A DNA stretch of 64,000 bases from NCBI GenBank assembly GCA_948467735.1, contig CAOKFN010000004.1, positions 62,001 to 126,000 on the forward strand, given 5' to 3'. Each line of letters begins with the position of its first letter. Within the stretch, counting starts at the first letter, position 1. Positions 42,149-51,259 of this stretch are shown in pieces. A program made the translations under genes and the position numbers. Below the pieces are notes generated by a model. It had not been told where the DNA came from. It saw only the letters and a program-made list of their open reading frames with translations, and made no database searches. The stretch comes from an uncultured bacterium. GTDB taxonomy: Bacteria; Bacillota; Clostridia; Lachnospirales; Lachnospiraceae.

Positions 42149-43585
42149 ATGAAAGTCAAAGAAAGCGAATTTATCAAACGGAAAAAGCCGATTCTGAAAA
42201 AACTGTTGGAAATGCTGTCAGGGCAGTATGCCTATGTATCTATATTGGCGACGGATTCCAAAGCGAAAAACTACATGGTTTCCCGGCGAAATACTGCGAT
42301 TAGCGAGGACGGGCTGCTGACGGCCAGAGGCTTTGTGGCAAAGGTATCGGACGGAACACATTACGCGGAATACTCTTTTAATCGGCTTTCCGAGGATCAG
42401 CTGGAAGAAATATGCGGTAAAATTGCACGGACGGCCGCTTTGTCGAAAAGCGTCGTGCCTGACGGTATCGGTGAAAACGAATATTCGTTTCCCGAGGAAG
42501 AAGCTGTTGTATTTACCGACAGCATGGAATATGAGATTGACCCGGAGGAAATGGGGGATGACGTAATATTAAACAGGCTGACCGCGGTAAGGGATAAAGG
42601 ACTTGCCGTCAGCGATAAGCTGTTGGACTGTTCGGCGAGATGCGGTTATCAAAAATATACAAAACTTTTTCTGTCCCGGCAGAAGGAACTGGAACAGAGC
42701 GTGATGTGGATGACGGGCTCGATCTCGCTGGCGGCGCCGAGAGGCGATGAAATTAAGGATTATTTTAAAGGGTATTCCAACTTAGGCGGCGCGGAGGTTC
42801 TGGGGCAGATGGAGCATGATGTGGAGGAATGCGCCCATGTCACTTTGGAGCTTCTGGAAAGCGAGCCCATGGTTCCGGGGGAGTACGACTGTGTCTGCGC
42901 GCCCGATGTGACGGGCATGATTGTCCATGAAGCCTTCGGACATGGGGTGGAGATGGATATGTTTGTAAAAAAACGGGCGCAGGCGCAGGAATATGTGGGT
43001 AAATATGTGGCTTCCGAGCTGGTGACAATGCATGACGGCGCTATGGCCGCCAGCGAAACGGCTTCCTATTTCTTTGACGATGAGGGCACTATGGCAAAGG
43101 ATACCATTGTGATTGAAAAAGGAATTTTGAAGCAGGGCATCAGCGATCTGCAGTCGGCGCTGGCGCTGGGCACAAAACCCACGGGAAACGGCAGGCGGGA
43201 GAGTTATAAGCGCAAGGCATATACACGAATGACCAATACCTATTTCGAGGGCGGCAGCCAGAAAACTTCCGCGGAGGAAATGATTGCGTCTATTTCTCAT
43301 GGTTTTCTGCTGGAAAATGCCAACAGCGGCATGGAAGATCCAAAGAACTGGGGAATTCAGTGCATGGTAAATATTGCAAGGGAGATACGGGACGGGAAGC
43401 TGACAGGGCGCATCTTTTCTCCCGTTGTTCTGACCGGATATGTGCCCGATTTGTTAAAGTCTATTTCCATGATGTCCGAGAATGTGGTTCTTGGCGGAGG
43501 AGGTTTCTGCGGAAAGGGCTATAAGGAATGGGTGAAAGTTTCGGACGGCGGTCCCTATATCAAGGCAAGGATAAGGCTTGGTTAA
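42149..43585 (+). CDS. tldD: TldD family metalloprotease
   Basis: A 478-residue TldD-type zinc protease, active as a TldD/TldE heterodimer that degrades unfolded peptides and matures some modified peptides. The zinc motif is VHEAFGHGVE (HExxxH). Downstream ASYFFDDEG, a GxxRESY segment (GNGRRESYKRK) and the C-terminal VVLGGGGFCGKG are typical. Its partner tldE begins 66 bases downstream. No peptide-substrate gene (microcin or RiPP precursor) is recognisable nearby. Confidence 0.9.
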   Translation: MKVKESEFIKRKKPILKKLLEMLSGQYAYVSILATDSKAKNYMVSRRNTAISEDGLLTARGFVAKVSDGTHYAEYSFNRLSEDQLEEICGKIARTAALSKSVVPDGIGENEYSFPEEEAVVFTDSMEYEIDPEEMGDDVILNRLTAVRDKGLAVSDKLLDCSARCGYQKYTKLFLSRQKELEQSVMWMTGSISLAAPRGDEIKDYFKGYSNLGGAEVLGQMEHDVEECAHVTLELLESEPMVPGEYDCVCAPDVTGMIVHEAFGHGVEMDMFVKKRAQAQEYVGKYVASELVTMHDGAMAASETASYFFDDEGTMAKDTIVIEKGILKQGISDLQSALALGTKPTGNGRRESYKRKAYTRMTNTYFEGGSQKTSAEEMIASISHGFLLENANSGMEDPKNWGIQCMVNIAREIRDGKLTGRIFSPVVLTGYVPDLLKSISMMSENVVLGGGGFCGKGYKEWVKVSDGGPYIKARIRLG

Positions 43586-43650
43586 GGGAGATTGAGCCAA
43601 GCTTTGCGGAGGGCGTTGAAGCAGAACCAAGATAGAAAGGAGATTACGTT

Positions 43651-44922
43651 TTGATCGAAAGGATAAAAAAGGGATTAAAGGAAGCGGAGATTGCTGATTA
43701 TACAATAAACGAAACATGCTCCGAATCGGTGGAATGTTTTTTCATACGCCGAAATCTGGATTTGAAGCGGCGGACAAATCTTCAGGAATATACTGTCACC
43801 GTATTCTGTCCTTTTGAAGCGTCAGGAAAGAGGATGCTGGGGGCGTCAACGGTGCAGATTTCTCCGGAAATGGACGAAGCGGAGATAGCGGCCGCTGTAA
43901 GGTCTGCCTATCACGGGGCGTCCTTTGTGAATAATCCTTGGTATGAGCTGGTGTCCGGGACTTCGAAAGAAATGATTCCGGCAGCAGGTACTCTGGCAGG
44001 CCGCAGTCCTGAAGAGAACATGAAGGATATGACGGAGGCATTATTTGCAGCCGATACGGAGGATACCGTGTTTCTCAATTCGGCGGAGATTTTTTCCAAG
44101 CGTTTGGTACGGCGTATCGTAAACGCAAGAGGCGTGGATGTAAGCTATGAGACATGTGAAGTATCCGGGGAATATGTGGTACAGTGTACCGCGCCGCAGG
44201 ATGTGGAGACTTATCATTCGTTTTCCTATCGGGAACTGGATACGGAGGCGCTTCGCCGGGATGTGACGGAAGCGCTGGAAATGACACAGGCAAGGGCAAA
44301 AGCGCTCTCAGCGCCAAAGGCGGGAGAATACAGGGTAATCTTATCAGGGGAAGAGATGCGCACCTTTTTCCAGTATTATATCAGCCGTTCCGGTTCAGGT
44401 ATGGTTTATCAAAAGTATTCCGGCTATCAGACAGGAATGCAGGTTCAGGGAAATAATATCAAGGGGGATGCGCTGACTATCACGCTAAAGGCCAAGGAGC
44501 CTTACAGCGATGAAGGAATTCCCATGAAGGATCGAACGCTTCTGGAAGAGGGCGTTCTGCGCACAATTCATGGAGGCAGCCGTTTCGCCTATTATCTGGG
44601 AATCGAGCCTACCGGAGCTTATCAATGCATTTCGGCGCCCATGGGAAGCACGGCGCTTTCCGAGATGAAATCAGGCGCTTACCTGCATATCGTCAGCTTT
44701 TCGGACTTTCAGATGGATTCCTTTTCCGGGCATTTCGGCGGCGAAATACGGCTGGCATTTCTGTGCGACGGGCATGAGGTAACGCCTGTTACCGGAGGTT
44801 CTATCAACGGAAACATTTTGAAGGTTCAGGAGAATATGATATTTTCAAAAGAGCGATATAAGAACGGAAATTATGAGGGGCCGTTTGCCGTAAGTCTGGA
44901 AGGAATACGGGTGGCCGGCTAA
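43651..44922 (+). CDS. TldE/PmbA family protein, partner of TldD
   Basis: A 423-residue TldE-like subunit that lacks the HExxxH motif, as expected for the non-catalytic partner. Family traits are YTVTVFCPFE-like N-terminal strands, FSKRLVRRIVNARGVDVSY, MVYQKYSGYQTGM and the C-terminal FSGHFGGEIRLAFL with GSINGNILK. The TTG start is supported by AAAGGAG eight bases upstream. It is co-transcribed with tldD. Confidence 0.88.
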   Translation: MIERIKKGLKEAEIADYTINETCSESVECFFIRRNLDLKRRTNLQEYTVTVFCPFEASGKRMLGASTVQISPEMDEAEIAAAVRSAYHGASFVNNPWYELVSGTSKEMIPAAGTLAGRSPEENMKDMTEALFAADTEDTVFLNSAEIFSKRLVRRIVNARGVDVSYETCEVSGEYVVQCTAPQDVETYHSFSYRELDTEALRRDVTEALEMTQARAKALSAPKAGEYRVILSGEEMRTFFQYYISRSGSGMVYQKYSGYQTGMQVQGNNIKGDALTITLKAKEPYSDEGIPMKDRTLLEEGVLRTIHGGSRFAYYLGIEPTGAYQCISAPMGSTALSEMKSGAYLHIVSFSDFQMDSFSGHFGGEIRLAFLCDGHEVTPVTGGSINGNILKVQENMIFSKERYKNGNYEGPFAVSLEGIRVAG

Positions 44923-44961
44923 GAATTGATATGTGATACTGAGTATGGAAGGTAAGCTGCT

Positions 44962-45906
44962 ATGAACGGTAAAGAATTAGGGGATAGAATTCTCTCCAAT
45001 ATTTCAAAGGTGATTGTGGGAAAGGAGCGGACTGCCAGACTGCTTCTGACGGCGCTTTTGGCGGACGGGCATGTGCTTTTGGAGGATGTGCCCGGAACCG
45101 GCAAGACAAAATTGGCAAAAACGCTGGCAAAGAGCATCAGCGCTGATTTTTCCAGAATTCAGTTTACGCCGGATCTGCTTCCCAGCGATGTGACGGGGCT
45201 GAATATCTATGACAGACAGAAAAACCAATTTGTTCTGCGCAAAGGTCCTGTGTTTACCAATATTCTTCTGGCGGACGAAATCAACCGGGCCACACCCAGA
45301 ACGCAGGCCGGTCTGCTGGAATGTATGGAAGAGCGCCAAGTGACCATCGACGGGGAAACCTTCATCCCCGGCAGGCCCTTTTTTGTGATCGCCACCCAGA
45401 ATCCGGTAGAGACCACCGGCACATTCCCCCTTCCGGAAGCGCAGACAGACCGTTTTATGATGCGTCTTACCATGGGCCTTCCCGACAGGGAGGAAGAGCT
45501 TGCCATCTTGGAGAAATATAACGATAAGGAGCCTCTTTTGGAGCTGGAAAGCGTCATGACGCTGGAGGAGCTTGCGGAAGCAAGAAAGGAGGCCTCCGAA
45601 GTATTTGTGCATCAATGCGTACAGGAATATCTGGTGGATCTGGTTCATGCCACCCGAAAGGGAGAGCAGATTATCATGGGCGCCAGTCCCCGGGGAAGCC
45701 TTGCGCTTCTGCGCTGTGCAAAAGCATACGCCTATCTGGACGGCAGGGACTATGTGACGCCGGATGATATCAAAGCGCTGGCGGTGCCTGTGCTGGCGCA
45801 TCGCATTGTGCTGGGATATGGCGCGGGCGCCGCCGGCAGCACCGTCAAGCTGGTGGAAAGAGTGCTTTCCTCCCTTCCCGTTCCCACCGAGGAATTTAAG
45901 AGATGA
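44962..45906 (+). CDS. MoxR family AAA ATPase
   Basis: A 314-residue MoxR-type AAA+ ATPase: Walker A EDVPGTGKTKLAKTL, Walker B ILLADEINRATPRTQ, sensor IATQNPVETTGTFPLPEAQ and the GASPRGSLALLR C-terminal lid. MoxR proteins act as chaperones for metal-cofactor or VWA-domain proteins. The stop overlaps the DUF58 gene start (ATGA), the standard moxR-DUF58 pair. Confidence 0.93.
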   Translation: MNGKELGDRILSNISKVIVGKERTARLLLTALLADGHVLLEDVPGTGKTKLAKTLAKSISADFSRIQFTPDLLPSDVTGLNIYDRQKNQFVLRKGPVFTNILLADEINRATPRTQAGLLECMEERQVTIDGETFIPGRPFFVIATQNPVETTGTFPLPEAQTDRFMMRLTMGLPDREEELAILEKYNDKEPLLELESVMTLEELAEARKEASEVFVHQCVQEYLVDLVHATRKGEQIIMGASPRGSLALLRCAKAYAYLDGRDYVTPDDIKALAVPVLAHRIVLGYGAGAAGSTVKLVERVLSSLPVPTEEFKR

Positions 45907-47027
45907 TAAAATTATTGGTAATCGGCGTCATCGCCTACCTTCTGATTACGGGGCAGAGACAGCTGTATCGGAGGTTCTGGCATGAACATTTGTCCGTGGA
46001 CGTGTATTTCCCGGAGGATCACATTTTTGAAGGCGATCAGGGGGTATTAAAGGAAACGATTGAAAATAAAAAATGGCTGCCCCTTGCCATGCTGAAGGTA
46101 AAGTTTACCACGGACAAACATCTGATTTTTGACAATCACGGCGGATCCCGCACCACGGATCACTATTACCGCAACGACGTATTCCGCATCGGCGGAGGGG
46201 AGAGGGTGACTCGCACGCTGCAGTTTACGGGAGGGAGAAGGGGATATTACACCATCGATGAAATCGGCGTTATCGCCTCCGATTTGTTCCTGATGCATCA
46301 GATGATTTTAGAGCAGTCCGTGCATACGGAGCTCTATGTGTACCCCAAGCCTTACAACAGCAGCGACCTGCGCCAGTCTTTGATTCAGCTGAACGGGGAG
46401 ATTCTTTCCAAACGGCGTCTGCTGGAGGATCCCTTTGAATACAGGGGCATCCGGGAATATCAGCCCTATGACGACATGCGCCGCATCAACTGGAAGGCAA
46501 CCGCCAAGACGGGGGAATTTAAAGTAAACGAAAGAAATTCCACCTCGCTAAAAAGCATCCGAATATTCTTTAATATTCAGGATGACGGCATCTTAAAAAA
46601 GGAAGACTGCGTGGAATTGTCCCTGAGGATTGTGGCGTCTCTGTGTTCCTTTTTTCTGAGGCAGGGAATACAAGTGGCCTGTTACGGAAACGGGGTGGAC
46701 GTCCTGACCCATCAGCCGGTGATGATAGCGCCCAAAGCGGGAGAGGGACAGATGGACGCCGTCAATCGAGCTCTTGCCAGAGTCGATACCGCCCAGCCTG
46801 CGGCCGGGTTTACGGAAGCCTTTGAGGGGCGGCTGTTTCGGGAAACGGGTGATACCTTTACCTGTTTTGTGTCTCCCAACCATTATGACGATTTTGTGGA
46901 ACTATTAACGCGATATCAAAAGGCGGATAATCAGTTCCTGTGGTTTTATCCGGTGACAAGCAGTCAGAGACCCGAACTGCCCCTCTGCTTGGAACGGTTT
47001 ATCCGCGTGATATATGCGGGGATCTGA
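45903..47027 (+). CDS. DUF58 domain-containing protein
   Basis: A 374-residue protein with one N-terminal hydrophobic helix, beta-rich middle regions, and the DUF58 signature FEYRGIREYQPYDDMRRINW followed by TAKTGEFKVN (about residues 175-210). A VWA-like C-terminal part follows. It is always found next to moxR, and the 4-base overlap here confirms the pairing. It probably assembles at the membrane with the protein encoded next. Confidence 0.9.
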   Translation: MIKLLVIGVIAYLLITGQRQLYRRFWHEHLSVDVYFPEDHIFEGDQGVLKETIENKKWLPLAMLKVKFTTDKHLIFDNHGGSRTTDHYYRNDVFRIGGGERVTRTLQFTGGRRGYYTIDEIGVIASDLFLMHQMILEQSVHTELYVYPKPYNSSDLRQSLIQLNGEILSKRRLLEDPFEYRGIREYQPYDDMRRINWKATAKTGEFKVNERNSTSLKSIRIFFNIQDDGILKKEDCVELSLRIVASLCSFFLRQGIQVACYGNGVDVLTHQPVMIAPKAGEGQMDAVNRALARVDTAQPAAGFTEAFEGRLFRETGDTFTCFVSPNHYDDFVELLTRYQKADNQFLWFYPVTSSQRPELPLCLERFIRVIYAGI

Positions 47028-47080
47028 ACATGGCAGAGGGCGGACGGCGCCCTTTGCCGTACTGCTTTAGAAAGGCTATC

Positions 47081-48319
47081 ATGAAAACGGACAGATTTCT
47101 TTTTATCAAAGAGTTATTGACGGAGCAAATGAACCATTGGTTTTTGTTCCCCTTGGCGCTGGTTTTGATGGGAGTCGTCAGGGAGCCGGGAGAGAGCCCC
47201 AATCCGGCGCTCTGGCTTTCGCTCAGCGTACTTCCGCTGATATTTTATGCCCTGCGCCGGGCCGTGGAGAAATTCTCCTTTTTGCTGCTGGCGCATATTG
47301 TGGCGGCAGTGCTTTCCATTTCGGTGTCCACCCAAGTTTTTCCGGATGACGGCGAACTCTGCGTTCTCTGCATATTGGGCTATCTGTTGCATTCGTTCTT
47401 CCTGAAAACCATAGGAAGGCAGTCTTATACCAAACCCATGCCGCTTCCATGGGGAGTGGGAATCTCTGCGGCGGCGGTATTGATACAGCGTTGGGATCAG
47501 TGGCTTTCCTATTATTGTTTCGCCCTGATTGCGGCGTCTTCGCTGTTCCTCGTCCTTTACTACATGGATCATTATCTGGAATTTCTGTCCGTCAATAAGA
47601 GCAGTACCGGATATATTCCCGCCTTGGAAATGCTTCATTCCGGTCTGGGACTGGTCATCGGTTATTCGCTTCTGGGGGCGGCGCTCATGCTGATCAGCAC
47701 GCATTTTAGCTGGACGCTGGGATTTCTAGGTTCTCTGAAAAACATGCTCATACGGTTCCTGCGCGGTATCTTTTCCAACTTGTTTCGTGAGGAAGAGGTG
47801 GAAAAGCTGCACCCGTCCATAGGGGCCGGGCCGAATATTCCTTCCGAACAGATACCCGTTTCCAACCCCTTCTGGCTGCTGGAGGTTCTCTGGCAGGTCG
47901 TAGAATTCGTCTTTGCCGTTTTGCTGCTTTTTACGGCGGTAAAGCTTTTGATAAAATTGATACGATGGCTGGGAGGCTTTATGAACCGGGCCCACAGCGA
48001 GGATATTCAGGGGGAGGAGGCCTTTGACGTAAGAGAAAAATGCGATTTGGAGAGGGGCGGCGCAAAAAAGCCAAAAGATTTCTCCGACGTGTTTTCCCAT
48101 CGGGAACGGATACGAAGGCTGTATAAAAAGAAAATTCTTGCTTTTACGGCTAGAACCTCCGAACGGGCCCAAGGGCGTCTGGATTATTACACTGCCAGAG
48201 AATGGGAGCGGAAAATAGAAAGCGACGGCATGGCGGATATCTATGAGCGGGCGCGTTATTCGCAGCTTGAAATGACGGCAGAGGATGTAAAAAAGATGAA
48301 AGAAGCCTGCAAAATGTGA
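47081..48319 (+). CDS. membrane protein of the moxR-DUF58 operon
   Basis: A protein of about 412 residues with eight or nine hydrophobic segments in two groups, then a soluble C-terminal tail of about 130 residues rich in charged residues (RRLYKKKILAFTARTSE, YYTAREWERKIE). The layout recalls the third protein of moxR-DUF58 operons, in which a membrane domain precedes a DUF4129-like tail. No transglutaminase triad is visible. The ATG at 47081 follows GAAAGG; an ATG at 47030, three bases after the DUF58 stop, is the alternative and would add 17 residues. Confidence 0.75.
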   Translation: MKTDRFLFIKELLTEQMNHWFLFPLALVLMGVVREPGESPNPALWLSLSVLPLIFYALRRAVEKFSFLLLAHIVAAVLSISVSTQVFPDDGELCVLCILGYLLHSFFLKTIGRQSYTKPMPLPWGVGISAAAVLIQRWDQWLSYYCFALIAASSLFLVLYYMDHYLEFLSVNKSSTGYIPALEMLHSGLGLVIGYSLLGAALMLISTHFSWTLGFLGSLKNMLIRFLRGIFSNLFREEEVEKLHPSIGAGPNIPSEQIPVSNPFWLLEVLWQVVEFVFAVLLLFTAVKLLIKLIRWLGGFMNRAHSEDIQGEEAFDVREKCDLERGGAKKPKDFSDVFSHRERIRRLYKKKILAFTARTSERAQGRLDYYTAREWERKIESDGMADIYERARYSQLEMTAEDVKKMKEACKM

Positions 48320-48362
48320 GGAAAATATGGCAGAACAAAGTAATCCAAGGGAGGAATTTTCC

Positions 48363-50303
48363 ATGAAAACAGAGCTGCTGGGTGAAAAGCTTGCACTTTC
48401 GGACGATATTTTGATGAAAGTAGAAAAACCGGAACGCTATATAGGATATGAGGTGAACGCCGTAGTAAAGGACAAGACTCAGGTAAAGGTTCGGTTTGCC
48501 ATGTGCTTTCCTGACGTCTATGAAATCGGCATGTCCCATCTGGGGATACAGATTCTGTATGATATGTTCAATTCTATGGAGGATGTGTGGTGTGAAAGAG
48601 TCTACTCTCCTTGGGTGGATTTGGACGCCATTATGAGGGAACAGAAGATTCCTTTGTTTGCGCTGGAATCTCAGGAGCCCATAAAAAATTTCGACTTTCT
48701 GGGAATCACAATACAATATGAAATGTGTTATACCAATATTCTACAGATATTGGATCTGGCACAGATTCCTCTTATGGCCGTAGAGCGAGGGGAGGACTGC
48801 CCCATTGTTATCGGCGGAGGACCATGTACTTATAATCCGGAACCGCTGGCTGATTTTTTTGACGTTTTTTATATTGGGGAGGGAGAGACCAGATATCGGG
48901 AGTTTATTTCTCTATATGAGAAATGTCAGGAACAGGGACTTGACCGTGTGGAATTTCTGCGCCGGGCGGCAAAGCTTCCGGGGATTTATGTACCGCGGTT
49001 TTATGATGTGTCTTACAGGGAAGACGGAACCATTGAGCGCTTTTTTCCTCTGGAAGAAGGGATTCCGGCCACAATCCGCAAGGAAATTATGATGGATATG
49101 TCGGAAGGGGCGCACGCATTTTTCGATTATCCCACAAAACCCGTTGTCCCATTTATCAAAGTGACGCAGGACAGAGCCGTACTGGAAATCCAAAGAGGCT
49201 GTATCCGCGGGTGCCGCTTTTGTCAGGCGGGGCAGTTATACCGTCCTGTCAGAGAGCGGGATGTGGAGTCTTTAAAAAAATATGCCGTGGAGCTGCTTCA
49301 TAATACAGGTTATGAAGAAATTTCTCTAAGCTCCTTAAGCTCCAGCGATTATTCCAAACTGCCGGAGCTGCTGGATTTCCTTATCAAAGAATGCGGCAGA
49401 CAGCATGTCAATATTTCTCTGCCTTCTCTGCGCATTGACGCCTTTTCTCTGGATGTGATGGGCAAGGTTCAGGATGTAAAAAAATCCAGCCTGACCTTCG
49501 CACCGGAAGCAGGAAGTCAAAGGCTGAGAAATGTTATCAATAAGGGCTTGACGGAGGAGGCGATTCTGAAAGGAGCGGCGCTGGCCTTTGAAGGAGGCTG
49601 GACAAGGGTTAAGCTGTATTTTATGCTGGGTCTGCCGACGGAAACGCAGGAGGATATCCGGGGGATTGCAGAACTTTCCAACAAGATTGCCGTTACTTAT
49701 TTTGAAACGGTTCCAAAAGAAAAACGCGGGGGCGCGAGATGCCAGATCGTGGCCAGCACTTCCTTTTTTGTGCCAAAGCCTTTCACCCCTTTCCAATGGG
49801 CGGGCCAGTGTACAAAAGAAGAATTTTTAAATAAGGCATATCAGACAAGAACTGCTATTTCGGAACAGCTGAACCAGAAAAGCATTAAATACAACTGGCA
49901 TGAAGCGGACGCCAGCGTCATGGAAGGCGTGCTGGCGAGAGGAGACAGGCGGCTTGGACAGGTAATCCGCAAGGTCTATGAAAAAGGCGGCATTTACGAT
50001 GCATGGGGAGAGTACTACCAAAATGACAGATGGCTGGAAACCATAGAAGAATGTGATCTGTCAGTGGAATTCTATGCCCACAGAGAACGGCCGCTGGACG
50101 AAATTCTGCCATGGGATTTCATCGACTGCGGCGTGACAAAAGAATTCCTGATACGCGAGTGGAAGAAAGCGCAGAGGGAAGAAATTTCCGAAAACTGTAG
50201 ACAGAAATGTCAAGGCTGCGGCGCTGCAAGATTTGGCGGAGGTGTATGCGTAGAGCCCAAAACCCCGCCGCAGACAGCGGGGCGTCAAATGGAAGCGCTC
50301 TAA
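48363..50303 (+). CDS. TIGR03960-type B12-binding/radical SAM protein
   Basis: A 646-residue protein. The N-terminal part has a cobalamin-binding-like fold (MCFPDVYEIGMSHLGIQILY, VIGGGPCTYNPEPLADFFD), the radical SAM core carries the cluster motif RGCIRGCRFCQAG, and a C-terminal Cys cluster follows (CRQKCQGCGAARFGGGVC). This is the TIGR03960 family, usually adjacent to TIGR03936 and RNase G as here. The reaction is unknown; RNA or ribosome-related modification has been suggested by context. The ATG at 48363 follows AGGGAGG. Confidence 0.92.
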   Translation: MKTELLGEKLALSDDILMKVEKPERYIGYEVNAVVKDKTQVKVRFAMCFPDVYEIGMSHLGIQILYDMFNSMEDVWCERVYSPWVDLDAIMREQKIPLFALESQEPIKNFDFLGITIQYEMCYTNILQILDLAQIPLMAVERGEDCPIVIGGGPCTYNPEPLADFFDVFYIGEGETRYREFISLYEKCQEQGLDRVEFLRRAAKLPGIYVPRFYDVSYREDGTIERFFPLEEGIPATIRKEIMMDMSEGAHAFFDYPTKPVVPFIKVTQDRAVLEIQRGCIRGCRFCQAGQLYRPVRERDVESLKKYAVELLHNTGYEEISLSSLSSSDYSKLPELLDFLIKECGRQHVNISLPSLRIDAFSLDVMGKVQDVKKSSLTFAPEAGSQRLRNVINKGLTEEAILKGAALAFEGGWTRVKLYFMLGLPTETQEDIRGIAELSNKIAVTYFETVPKEKRGGARCQIVASTSFFVPKPFTPFQWAGQCTKEEFLNKAYQTRTAISEQLNQKSIKYNWHEADASVMEGVLARGDRRLGQVIRKVYEKGGIYDAWGEYYQNDRWLETIEECDLSVEFYAHRERPLDEILPWDFIDCGVTKEFLIREWKKAQREEISENCRQKCQGCGAARFGGGVCVEPKTPPQTAGRQMEAL

Positions 50304-50461
50304 GCAGCGTGATTTTTGACAATCACGGCAGCCGCCAAATGCCTGCGGGCGCGTCACAGAGCCAACACAGCCTGCTTGACTCGCTGAGCAGCGTTTGCAC
50401 AGCGACACGTCTGCTCGCGGGAATAAAAATTTTTCGTGAATAGGAAAGGATTTCATTAAAT
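50304..50461. other. 158 bp GC-rich intergenic region with hairpin potential
   Basis: It holds the short inverted repeat GTGATT...AATCAC just after the radical SAM gene and several self-complementary GC-rich stretches. A CGCGGGAATAAAAAT tail resembles CACGGGAATAAAGAT before the TtcA-like gene (63399-63413). No gene is seen. Confidence 0.35.
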
Positions 50462-51259
50462 ATGAAGCTTCGCATAAAATTTAAAAAATACGGCCCCGTC
50501 CGCTTTATCGGGCACCTTGATCTTATGCGTTTTTTTCAGAAAGCCCTCCGCAGGGCACAGATTGATGTGGCATATTCGGAAGGTTTCAGCCCTCATCAAA
50601 TTATGGCGTTTGCGTCGCCCTTGGGCGTAGGGCTTGTCAGTAACGGGGAATACATGGATATCGAAATTCGGTCCATGGAACGCCCTTCTTCCATGGAATG
50701 CCCTTGTTCTATGGAATGCCCTTCTTCTATGGAATGCCAAGAAATACAGGAGCGGTTAAATGCGGTAAGCGTTCCGGGAATAGAAATTACTTCCGTAAAA
50801 ATACTGCCAGATACTGCCGGAAACGCTATGGCAAGCGTGGCCGCCGCCGGTTATACGGTACGTTTTCGGGAGGGGCGGGAACCTAATGCAGATATTGAGA
50901 CTCTTTTGCCAAGGTTTCTTGAAAGAGAGCAGATTCTGATTACCAAAAAAACAAAAAAAGGAAGCAAGGAGCTGGATTTGAAGCAGGGGATTTTCCGGCT
51001 TGAATATAGGAAAAGCAGCGAAGACGGCTCAGGCGAAATATTTATGATTGTAGATGCTTCCAGCGCGGGCAATATCAAACCTTCGCTGGTCGTTGAGGCG
51101 CTTCTTGCTCAAAATGGTGAAACACTTCAAGAAAATGCTCTGCTGATTACAAGAGAAGAAATATACACTAATATCGGAACAGAACAACAGCCCCAGCTGA
51201 CGCCGCTTGATGAAATTGGGCATACGGAAGATAGATTGCTGAAAGGAAATGTATCATGA
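50462..51259 (+). CDS. TIGR03936 family radical-SAM-linked protein with 18 bp repeat insertion
   Basis: A 265-residue protein of the TIGR03936 family (KYGPVRFIGHLDLMRFFQKA, AYSEGFSPHQIMAFASPLGV, MDIEI, QERLNAV, AMASVAAA), a conserved companion of TIGR03960. Residues about 70-95 (SMERPSSMECPCSMECPSSM) interrupt the link between GEYMDIEI and QERLNAV. They are encoded by four 18 bp units in inverted orientation. From memory, family members have only a few residues there. The stop overlaps the RNase gene (ATGA). Confidence 0.88.
   Translation: MKLRIKFKKYGPVRFIGHLDLMRFFQKALRRAQIDVAYSEGFSPHQIMAFASPLGVGLVSNGEYMDIEIRSMERPSSMECPCSMECPSSMECQEIQERLNAVSVPGIEITSVKILPDTAGNAMASVAAAGYTVRFREGREPNADIETLLPRFLEREQILITKKTKKGSKELDLKQGIFRLEYRKSSEDGSGEIFMIVDASSAGNIKPSLVVEALLAQNGETLQENALLITREEIYTNIGTEQQPQLTPLDEIGHTEDRLLKGNVS
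50670..50744 (-). repeat. 18 bp palindrome-core repeat array (4 units), inverted orientation
   Basis: Cores are at 50673, 50691, 50709 and 50727, exactly 18 bp apart. The unit on the plus strand is GCCCTTCTTCCATGGAAT, the reverse complement of the unit at 17889. The host gene reads it as (P/C)SSMEC. Confidence 0.9.
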